Assembly (NCBI GenBank): GCA_949710005.1
Contig: OX453280.1
Location: forward strand, 6,853,534 to 6,917,533
DNA length: 64,000 nt
DNA from: Ricordea florida
Taxonomy: Eukaryota; Cnidaria; Anthozoa; Corallimorpharia; Ricordeidae
Direction of reading: 5' to 3'
Under the pieces are notes generated by a model. It had not been told where the DNA came from. It was given only the letters and a program-made list of their open reading frames with translations, and ran no database searches. Shown piece after piece: positions 58,398-64,000 of this stretch (positions are counted from its first letter, which is position 1; every line of letters begins with the position of its first letter). Made by a program: the position numbers and the translations under genes.

Positions 58398-59651
58398 CTA
58401 CTTTCTATTCTTTTTTATACTTTCCACAAAATATAAAACCACAGCCATTATCAAAAGCCAAGCATTCTCACCTAAAAATCCAATAACTTGACCGGCTGTT
58501 TTGAACAGAAAGCTAACTATTGCACCAACCATTCCTGGTAATATTTCACCCAGTTTTTTACCAAGAGTTTTTAAACCATTTCCAACTCCCCTCCCTAATG
58601 TTGATAAACCCCTTGAAAGATTAGAAACTATAACCCCAATGATAACACCTACTGCACTTAGAACAGCAAAAACTGTAAAACCATACTTTTTGAATATATA
58701 CTTTATCCGCTCTCTTAATGGTAAATTTTTAAGTATTTCTTCTTTTCTAGCATCTATGGCTGATAATTGCCCATCCATAGAAATTTTTTTATTTCTAAGT
58801 TGTTCTTTTAATTTATCAACATCAGATTTTAATCGCTCATTGATTTGTTCTAACTTTGTTAAATTTGATTTGCCCTTCTTATATTTGTCTATTTCTTCTT
58901 TGCATAATTTTAGTTCTTCCAAAATTTTATCTTGTTGTATTTTTAACTCTATATTCTGTTTAGCGGTTTTATCAAAAAGTCTTTTACCTTCAGAAGAGTC
59001 TCTTTCCATATTTTCTTTTTCTGCTTTTTGGCTTTCAATTACTAAAGTAAGCCTTCTTACTCTTTCTTCATATTGAGCAATTTCTTGTGGGTGTGTTTTT
59101 GAGGCAGCATCCAACCCTTCCAATGCATTATCTAATTCCTTATTTTTTTCAATGGATTTTCTCAATTCTGACGCGGTATTATTATATTTTTCCAGCATTG
59201 TTGCATAATCAGCACCAAGAGCTTTTCTCATTGTTTTTGGTAAATCTTCAAGCAAAAGAACTTTATCTTTAGTAAGAACGATATGTGGTGCAGAATTCGT
59301 CCTATTACTAAATTCTACTAATATACTACCATCTTTTCCATATGTTACATTAAATGTTACATCATTAGGATTGTAAGTTGGTAAATAACGTTTGAGTTCT
59401 TGGCCTGCTTCTCTCCTTCTGTCATATTCCTCATCTCTTTCTATAATATTTGTTGGTTTTTTCTCTTCATCTTTTATTTCCCATTGAAGCCGTTTTCTTT
59501 CAGCCATATATTCTGAATAACCAAGATAGCCCTGATCAACAGATGTAGATGTATTTGGACTTTGGTAAAATGTGTCATCACCATCATCATCATTATCATC
59601 ATCATCTCCTTTTGGTAAATCCTCTAATGTTATATCTCCTCCTTCTGCCAT
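58398..59651 (-). CDS. Long coiled-coil protein with C-terminal membrane segments
   Basis: 417 residues. Acidic N-terminus (GDDDDNDDDGDD at about 15-26), a middle globular part (about 95-150, with VTYGKDGSILVEFSNRT), a long coiled coil (about 155-300) rich in Lys/Glu heptads, then two or three hydrophobic segments (FAVLSAVGVIIGVIV; AIVSFLFKTAGQVIGFLG; WLLIMAVVLYFV) and a basic end. It is topologically like a membrane-tethered fibre or tether. No family recognised. It has the full upstream motif and a 34-nt leader. Confidence 0.82.
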   Translation of the reverse strand: MAEGGDITLEDLPKGDDDDNDDDGDDTFYQSPNTSTSVDQGYLGYSEYMAERKRLQWEIKDEEKKPTNIIERDEEYDRRREAGQELKRYLPTYNPNDVTFNVTYGKDGSILVEFSNRTNSAPHIVLTKDKVLLLEDLPKTMRKALGADYATMLEKYNNTASELRKSIEKNKELDNALEGLDAASKTHPQEIAQYEERVRRLTLVIESQKAEKENMERDSSEGKRLFDKTAKQNIELKIQQDKILEELKLCKEEIDKYKKGKSNLTKLEQINERLKSDVDKLKEQLRNKKISMDGQLSAIDARKEEILKNLPLRERIKYIFKKYGFTVFAVLSAVGVIIGVIVSNLSRGLSTLGRGVGNGLKTLGKKLGEILPGMVGAIVSFLFKTAGQVIGFLGENAWLLIMAVVLYFVESIKKNRK

Positions 59652-59678
59652 ATTTAGATTTTTTACTCATCAGTAAGA

Positions 59679-59688
59679 AATCTTTAAA
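59679..59688 (-). promoter_or_regulatory. Viral promoter-like motif before 59651 gene
   Basis: Minus strand TTTAAAGATT followed by TCTTACTGATGAGTAAAAAA; about 37 nt before the ATG. The longer string TAAAGATTTCTTACTGATG also precedes the 60321 gene. Confidence 0.7.
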
Positions 59689-59706
59689 CTAATCGCATAC
59701 AATTAC

Positions 59707-60099
59707 CTAAAAGAATTTGCTAACCGCATATCCCAATGCAAGCATACCACCTCCTACATATGCCATTTCACCCATTTTTTGATTTTCACTTGGTCTGTAA
59801 TAATCCGAGAATTTTGGTTCGTGTATTTGTTCATATAATTCGAAAGCTTGATCTGTTTTTGACATATTTTGTGATGCTTGATATTTATCATCTTTTCGTT
59901 TTAATTTCCAATCAATTAATTTCTGTCTTTTTTCTTGATATAAAGCATAATCTTTTTGATATTTTTCTAGTGCCTTATCGTGTCGTATTTTCTCTGTATC
60001 TGTTTTATCACCAGATAAATATTTTGCAAGATAGTTTCCACCAACAAAAGCTGTTGCATTTAATACTGCTCCTCCAAACATAATTGCTATTGTTGCCAT
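59707..60099 (-). CDS. Small two-helix membrane protein, function unknown
   Basis: 130 residues: N-terminal hydrophobic segment (IMFGGAVLNATAFVGGNYLA), a charged helical middle (DKALEKYQKDYALYQEKRQK) and a C-terminal hydrophobic segment (MAYVGGGMLALGYAVSKF). It lies 3 nt after the stop of the upstream 72-residue gene, in the same frame, with no promoter-like motif of its own. The two are therefore probably made from one transcript. From memory, homologues are multicopy and unnamed in cnidarians. Confidence 0.82.
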   Translation of the reverse strand: MATIAIMFGGAVLNATAFVGGNYLAKYLSGDKTDTEKIRHDKALEKYQKDYALYQEKRQKLIDWKLKRKDDKYQASQNMSKTDQAFELYEQIHEPKFSDYYRPSENQKMGEMAYVGGGMLALGYAVSKFF

Positions 60100-60102
60100 G
60101 TT

Positions 60103-60321
60103 TTAATTTGGTAAAATCTTTTGTTCCTCTAAATATGTTTTTAGGTACATACTACCAGATAGAACAGCTACCCATTTTGCATAATTTGTAATACTTGAGG
60201 ATGGGTCGTTCATAAATGATTCTTTCATGGCTTTTTTAGCAACATAACCAACTCCAGCCGCTAAACCGATAAGTACTGCGGAATCAGTAACAGTTTTCAC
60301 AAGTTTATTTTCGTTTGACAT
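60103..60321 (-). CDS. Small membrane protein, function unknown
   Basis: 72 residues with two hydrophobic stretches (SAVLIGLAAGVGYVAKKA and ITNYAKWVAVLSGSMYL) and a short polar tail ending QKILPN. It has the full promoter-like motif upstream and is followed after TAA and three bases by the ATG of the 130-residue gene. This is the first gene of the only apparent bicistronic pair in the element. Confidence 0.8.
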   Translation of the reverse strand: MSNENKLVKTVTDSAVLIGLAAGVGYVAKKAMKESFMNDPSSSITNYAKWVAVLSGSMYLKTYLEEQKILPN

Positions 60322-60344
60322 GATTTTTTACTACATCAGTAAGA

Positions 60345-60354
60345 AATCTTTAGA
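60345..60354 (-). promoter_or_regulatory. Viral promoter-like motif before 60321 gene
   Basis: Minus strand TCTAAAGATT then TCTTACTGATGTAGTAAAAA, about 33 nt before the ATG. Confidence 0.7.
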
Positions 60355-60376
60355 TCCCTTTTGAGGCGTGATTAAA

Positions 60377-60778
60377 TTACATCATTCCAATTTTTGGTCG
60401 ATCCATAGGTTGTGGTTGTGTTGGTTGTGGTTGTGGTAATTGTGGAACTTGAGATAAATCAGGTATTCTATTTTTGTAATATCTCATAAACATATCAAAT
60501 GCTGTAAACCCTATTCCAATTATGGATAAAACAGTAGTAAAAGACAATTCTGGAAGCCATGCTTTTGTTTTTTCTGATTCATTTTTGATTTCATCTCGTT
60601 TCATTTGCTCCTCGGCTCGTAGGGTCTCCCTGGCTAAAGCTTCTTTTGCTTTTTTATTATATTCGGCTAATTTCTTACCAGCTTCTACTTTTTTAGGATT
60701 TTTTGCCTTTTTTCCTGTAGTTTTTTCCTCTTCTTTTGGAGGATCTCTTGTAATTTGCTCAACAACTTCTTCAGACAT
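60377..60778 (-). CDS. Basic single-pass membrane protein, function unknown
   Basis: 133 residues from the ATG at 60778 (MSEEVVEQITRD...). An ATG 15 nt further up (60793) is in frame, but the downstream one keeps the usual 30-nt distance to the upstream motif and has the A-rich TAAAATA context seen before other genes, so I chose it. Lys/Glu-rich N-terminal helix (KKLAEYNKKAKEALARETLR), one membrane segment (LSFTTVLSIIGIGFTAFDMF), then a Pro/Gln-rich tail (PQLPQPQPTQPQP). No family recognised. Confidence 0.78.
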   Translation of the reverse strand: MSEEVVEQITRDPPKEEEKTTGKKAKNPKKVEAGKKLAEYNKKAKEALARETLRAEEQMKRDEIKNESEKTKAWLPELSFTTVLSIIGIGFTAFDMFMRYYKNRIPDLSQVPQLPQPQPTQPQPMDRPKIGMM

Positions 60779-60798
60779 TATTTTACATATCATTAAGA

Positions 60799-60808
60799 AA
60801 TCTTTAGA
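60799..60808 (-). promoter_or_regulatory. Viral promoter-like motif before 60778 gene
   Basis: Minus strand TCTAAAGATT followed by TCTTAATGAT, 30 nt before the chosen ATG. Confidence 0.7.
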
Positions 60809-60846
60809 CCGCTTAGGAATGATATGTAAATAAAATAATAGTATGC

Positions 60847-61386
60847 TTAGTAAACAGTATCATACCCATCAACACCTTGCTTAGTATCCTGCTCAGTTGT
60901 GTTAGAATCATCTGTAATTGTACTTGCAACTTGTTGATTTTTGTTGAATTTTATGTGTTTAGCAACCTGGAATACTCCGCTAGCAAGTGCTGCCAGTCTT
61001 CCTGCTTTCAATGCTAAGAGGCCTACAATGTTTGTTAGTTCACGATTAACCAAATCATCATTCTTCAAATCCAAACAAAGAGCTTCTATATCATCTACAG
61101 GAACCACATAAGAAATGACTTGTGAAACTAATTGAAGAGATGAATCTACCAACCCACCGCTAATTTTCTTACCTAATACCGCCTGATACCGATTATAATA
61201 TTTATCAACATCTTTTACTGATAATTTTTTTACATCACCCAGACTCATATCAACTCCTAAATATTCCTTTGTAGTTCCGAGAGATGCTAGAATAGCTAGT
61301 GATTCTTGTTTAATTTCAATATCATCAGATTTTACATTGTCTTTTACCTCAGGTTGTTCTTCTATATAATCTTCAACTTCTGTCAT
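60847..61386 (-). CDS. Helical virus-element protein, function unknown
   Basis: 179 residues. Acidic N-terminus, then a conserved-looking helical region from about 35 to 150 (LGVDMSLGDVKKLSVKDVDK, YNRYQAVLGKKISGG, YVVPVDDIEALCLDLK, LTNIVGLLALKAGRLAALAS) and a Thr/Gln-rich tail. No catalytic pattern. Position next to the ATPase suggests assembly or scaffolding, an inference only. From memory, homologues are frequent in cnidarians. Confidence 0.82.
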   Translation of the reverse strand: MTEVEDYIEEQPEVKDNVKSDDIEIKQESLAILASLGTTKEYLGVDMSLGDVKKLSVKDVDKYYNRYQAVLGKKISGGLVDSSLQLVSQVISYVVPVDDIEALCLDLKNDDLVNRELTNIVGLLALKAGRLAALASGVFQVAKHIKFNKNQQVASTITDDSNTTEQDTKQGVDGYDTVY

Positions 61387-61410
61387 CTTATAATTTTCTA
61401 ATAATACAAA

Positions 61411-61422
61411 GATTCTTTTAAA
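61411..61422 (-). promoter_or_regulatory. Viral promoter-like motif before 61386 gene
   Basis: Minus strand TTTAAAAGAATC, a weaker version, about 36 nt before the ATG. Confidence 0.5.
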
Positions 61423-61462
61423 TCACCTCAGGTTACTACCTTTGGTTGAGTTCCGCACTTCG

Positions 61463-62089
61463 CTACGCTCCGTTTGGAATTTCCAAATAACAATTGAATG
61501 GGTAACGTAAACATAAACATAGTCTAGAATATTTTTCAGTTTTTAATAATTGCATAAATTTTTTACATGATTCATAATCCAAATCGCCTCCATAATCTTC
61601 AAAAAACATCTTCATACCTTTCTGCGACGGATTATGAAATGAGACCACACAAGCCACATTTTCTCGGAAAGGTTTTGCAATTGATGTTAATTGCTGAGTG
61701 AGAACCCAAACTGATAAACCATGATGCCTTCCGGAGAATGCTAAATCTATAAACTTGTTTGATCTTTTCTTCAGATCATTAGATACAGCGCAATCGTCTA
61801 AAATTATTAATGTGTTTGTTCCAGAGAATAAAGTTTGGCAATCAGTTAATAATTCATTAATCTCGTCTATATTACTAGCATCGGGTGACAATACAAAGAA
61901 TCTCTTATCTCCGCGAGCAAAATTATGATAGGTTTTATTTTTAGAAAAAGTTGGACATATTAAAACAATGAATTCAAAAACTTTTCTGAAGGGGCCTCGG
62001 AGTTGATCTATGATGTATTTTGTTTTTCCACAATTTGTTGGTCCAGTTATAATACAATGAAAAGGGATTTTATCTCTCAATTCTTCCAT
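61463..62089 (-). CDS. A32-type DNA-packaging ATPase (FtsK/HerA superfamily)
   Basis: 208 residues. Walker A GPTNCGKT at residues 16-23, Walker B LIILDDC at about 94-100, and the downstream SGRHHGLSVWVLTQQ (about 119-133), which matches the conserved arginine/Gln motif of A32-like packaging ATPases of Polintons, adintoviruses and NCLDV. The enzyme would drive genome packaging into the capsid. It lies directly downstream of the capsid gene on the same strand (41-bp gap). Catalytic motifs are intact. Confidence 0.9.
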   Translation of the reverse strand: MEELRDKIPFHCIITGPTNCGKTKYIIDQLRGPFRKVFEFIVLICPTFSKNKTYHNFARGDKRFFVLSPDASNIDEINELLTDCQTLFSGTNTLIILDDCAVSNDLKKRSNKFIDLAFSGRHHGLSVWVLTQQLTSIAKPFRENVACVVSFHNPSQKGMKMFFEDYGGDLDYESCKKFMQLLKTEKYSRLCLCLRYPFNCYLEIPNGA

Positions 62090-62119
62090 ATTTTTTTGTA
62101 TTATAACATTAGGTTTTAA

Positions 62120-62128
62120 ATTTTAGAT
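62120..62128 (-). promoter_or_regulatory. Viral promoter-like motif before 62089 gene
   Basis: Minus strand TCTAAAATT, about 38 nt before the ATG; the most degenerate copy. Confidence 0.4.
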
Positions 62129-62130
62129 TC

Positions 62131-63357
62131 TCAGTACTTTATCGAATGTAAGTTTGAATTCATAATTTCCATCATTGCATCGGCTACAACAAACATATAA
62201 CAGGTTACAGTGCCAGATCCGCTTTGTTTTCTTTTAATTTCTAGTTTTACCCCATCCCTTGTATTGTTTAAAACCAAACCTCCTCCATGAATATCATTAT
62301 CAGGGTGAGTTCTCAAATCAACCCATAATGCAAACTTGTCATAATAAAAATCCTTTTCTTTCATGTCATTTCTTCCAAATCTTTTCTTCACTGACTCCCA
62401 GATATCAGAAGGTATCATTCCCTTAGAGTATAAACGATTTGGTACTCCATCAACATCTATATTGATCGAGGTGATCCCTGGATTGTAAAAACTTTCAGAG
62501 TTTCGAGCTCCAGCAGCGTTGGGTAATTTAAACAAAAATAATATTCCTGTCATTGACCTTCTAGGTAGATTAATATGCTGGTTAATAACAGTGTCCCCGC
62601 CTATGGAAAAAGTAAAAGTTTTGTGTAGAGTAACATTTTCGTAAAAGAATCCTTTTCCAACCTGATAAGCTGCTTGTGCCTCACGAGCCAAGTATTCGCT
62701 TGAAATGGAAGAATATTCTAACTCTAGGTTTTTGATTGAATATGTGGGGGTCTTTGTAGTATCAGAAAAAACAACAATATCAGAAACTGGGGCTAGCGTA
62801 ATCTCAAAGATTAGATGATGATCTAGAGCTTTTGGATAGAAAACTCCGTGATCTTTTAGAATAGGGTGATTTAGTGGAATATGATACTTGGTATTATGTA
62901 CTGATGCAAGAGCTACTTCCCTAACATCTTGAGTTTTCTTATCACCGGCATTTGTCCTTAGTTTTCTCATGTTTTCTGAAGAAATACCTTGTCTTAATTT
63001 ATCCCCGCGATCCTCATCTGATAAAAATAAATCATGATATGTTTGAAATAGATCGTATCTTTGGGTATCCTGTAATGTTTCACCACCAAAAAGAACCCTT
63101 AATCTGGATACAAGATTACTGCCCACATTATTCACAAGGGTGTTATTAGCATGCCCATCAACTTCCAAATCAAAAAGTAGAGATACACTTCCAGGTACAA
63201 TCACTAAATTATCAGAAAGTTTAGGGATATTTATATATAATGTTTCTCCAGGGCTGGCCGAGGATGGATTTAATGTAATTCTATTCAAAGTTGATTCTGC
63301 TTTCAACCCAAATGGTTCTCGTGGAATTCTGTTTGGATTAATTTTTTCAGACGTCAT
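62131..63357 (-). CDS. Probable double-jelly-roll major capsid protein
   Basis: 408 residues, beta-rich, no signal peptide, no membrane segment. Recognisable pieces are KAESTLNRITLNPSSASPGE and LYINIPKLSDNLVIVPGSV near the N-terminus, RLRVLFGGETLQD followed by YHDLFLSDEDRGD (about 85-115), a central LPRRSMTGILFLF (about 265), and a C-terminal strand CYMFVVADAMMEI. Length, strand pattern and placement next to the packaging ATPase fit the capsid protein of Polinton-like viruses, and I know the family as multicopy in cnidarian genomes. Strict proof needs structure prediction. Confidence 0.72.
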   Translation of the reverse strand: MTSEKINPNRIPREPFGLKAESTLNRITLNPSSASPGETLYINIPKLSDNLVIVPGSVSLLFDLEVDGHANNTLVNNVGSNLVSRLRVLFGGETLQDTQRYDLFQTYHDLFLSDEDRGDKLRQGISSENMRKLRTNAGDKKTQDVREVALASVHNTKYHIPLNHPILKDHGVFYPKALDHHLIFEITLAPVSDIVVFSDTTKTPTYSIKNLELEYSSISSEYLAREAQAAYQVGKGFFYENVTLHKTFTFSIGGDTVINQHINLPRRSMTGILFLFKLPNAAGARNSESFYNPGITSINIDVDGVPNRLYSKGMIPSDIWESVKKRFGRNDMKEKDFYYDKFALWVDLRTHPDNDIHGGGLVLNNTRDGVKLEIKRKQSGSGTVTCYMFVVADAMMEIMNSNLHSIKY

Positions 63358-63381
63358 TGTAATTTATAAGATACTTTGACT

Positions 63382-63391
63382 AATCTTTAAA
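63382..63391 (-). promoter_or_regulatory. Viral promoter-like motif before 63357 gene
   Basis: Minus strand TTTAAAGATT, 34 nt before the ATG; the run AAAG(T/C)ATCTTATAAATTA after it is shared with the 63593 gene leader. Confidence 0.7.
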
Positions 63392-63593
63392 CCTCTTGGG
63401 CAGCTGAATTGGTATTTTTTTTTTTATTCTCTAATTCTTCAATATATTTTACTAAACTTTCTCTTACTCCTTCAATTACAAGCATTACATTAAAAAGTTC
63501 ATCACCATCTTCCATATTGTGAATTTTTGAAATTATAATTTTTTTCATCATATTAATTTGATATTCGCTAAATTTTATTTTTTCTTCCACCAT
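63387..63593 (-). CDS. Small helical protein, function unknown
   Basis: 68 residues, two predicted helices (KFSEYQINMMKKIIISKI and NVMLVIEGVRESLVKYIEEL) and a Lys/Asn-rich end. It lies between the capsid and integrase genes. The leader has the shared motif (63618-63627), which supports its being a real gene despite its size. No family recognised. Confidence 0.7.
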   Translation of the reverse strand: MVEEKIKFSEYQINMMKKIIISKIHNMEDGDELFNVMLVIEGVRESLVKYIEELENKKKNTNSAAQEV

Positions 63594-63617
63594 TTTAATT
63601 TATAAGATGCTTTGGTT

Positions 63618-63627
63618 AATCCTTAAA
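63618..63627 (-). promoter_or_regulatory. Viral promoter-like motif before 63593 gene
   Basis: Minus strand TTTAAGGATT, 34 nt before the ATG. Its first base overlaps the A of the divergent integrase start codon. Confidence 0.6.
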
Positions 63628-64000
63628 TGAGTAACGAAAAGATATCAAAAATATCGGTGAAGCCGGGCTTGCTCTTCGAGCGGATATATTATTCAACTGA
63701 AGGATATTGGAAAGGATATTCTGCAATTCCTAAATTAGCTGAAAAGGCAAAGGTTAGTGAAGATGAAGCAAAACAATGGCTTCAGAAACAAGCAATATGG
63801 CAAATATATCTTCCATCTCCAAAGTATATCCCTAGACCTCACTGGACAGAGGATAAACCTAATCAGATTCATCAAGCAGATTTATTATTTTTACCGCATG
63901 ATAGAGTTGGAAGAAAAACATATCGATATGCATTAGTTGTGGTTGATGTAGCCAGCAGATACAAAGATGCTGAAGCATTAACCTCAAAAGAAAGTCATGA
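63627..64000 (+). CDS. Retroviral-type integrase of Polinton kind (5' part)
   Basis: 124 codons visible, open at the window edge. An N-terminal helical region (LFERIYYSTEGYWKGYSAIP, then LAEKAKVSEDEAKQWLQKQ) resembles the DNA-binding lead of Polinton integrases. The RNase H fold starts with NQIHQADLLFLP; D85 is the first catalytic acid, followed by the second strand YRYALVVVDVASRYKDAEAL. The remaining catalytic Asp and Glu and the chromodomain, if present, are off the window. Divergent from the capsid block with 33 bp between start codons. No break seen. Confidence 0.9.
   Translation, partial: MSNEKISKISVKPGLLFERIYYSTEGYWKGYSAIPKLAEKAKVSEDEAKQWLQKQAIWQIYLPSPKYIPRPHWTEDKPNQIHQADLLFLPHDRVGRKTYRYALVVVDVASRYKDAEALTSKESH

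Larger units (their letters stand above)
54392..64000. mobile_element. Polinton/Maverick-like integrated virus, left part (right end outside window)
   Basis: From about 54.7 kb the DNA becomes gene-dense, with gaps of 3-104 bp (one of 251) and no visible introns, in sharp contrast with the host. The hallmark set is a retroviral-type integrase, an A32-like packaging ATPase, a probable major capsid protein and a candidate minor capsid protein. The left end is inferred: AGTAGTAGGG at 54392 has the AGT start common in Polintons, and repeats at 54447-54625 look subterminal. I cannot see the matching inverted end, DNA polymerase B or a protease; they would lie right of 64000 if present. No gene here shows an obvious disabling break. 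Confidence 0.88.

Noticed and set aside
58501-59076. 191-codon plus-strand frame over the coiled-coil viral gene
   Set aside because: Antisense of Lys/Glu-rich coding sequence; no motif upstream and Ser/Leu-biased composition.

Overview
This window looks like nuclear DNA of an anthozoan cnidarian, most likely a stony coral. It is intron-rich, AT-rich and gene-sparse, carries clear animal genes, and is full of foldback and TIR elements, tRNA-like SINEs and simple repeats. All calls come from reading the sequence; no database search was run.

Host genes: the last exon of LMAN1/ERGIC-53 (649-810, +); a two-exon CHTOP gene (5942-6899, +); a complete 12-exon CPEB1-like gene (23432 down to 15002, -), whose exon phases join into exactly 492 codons; a complete four-exon CEP15 (C3orf14-like) gene of 118 residues (36320 down to 33368, -), hidden because each exon is tiny; an unassigned terminal exon (46755-46580, -); and the 3' half of a relaxin-receptor/LGR-like leucine-rich-repeat GPCR (53972 down to 50344, -) in which I cannot find TM3-TM4.

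Mobile DNA fills most of the rest: an intact Crypton-type tyrosine recombinase gene (9448-10863, -); a 4.0-kb TIR transposon (40466-44498) with a heavily broken gene of a type I know as an uncharacterised cnidarian repeat family; a 1.55-kb element with a 9-bp target duplication (37109-38663), nested inside one of five copies of a poly-T-studded MITE; many palindromic MITEs; and a minimal type I hammerhead ribozyme (28329-28369) of the kind associated with Penelope-like retroelements.

The right end (about 54.4 kb to the window edge) is a different world: at least 9.5 kb of compact, nearly intron-free genes. It has an A32-type packaging ATPase, a probable major capsid protein beside it, a candidate minor capsid protein, a retroviral-type integrase running off the edge, a zinc-repeat protein, and a run of small membrane or coiled-coil proteins of unknown function. 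This is an integrated Polinton/Maverick-like virus. Nearly every gene in it has a copy of a T[C/T]TAAAGATT-like motif 28-38 nt before its start codon, a strong candidate for a shared viral promoter. The element apparently sits in an intron of the LRR-GPCR gene. DNA polymerase B, a maturation protease and the right terminus are not in the window.
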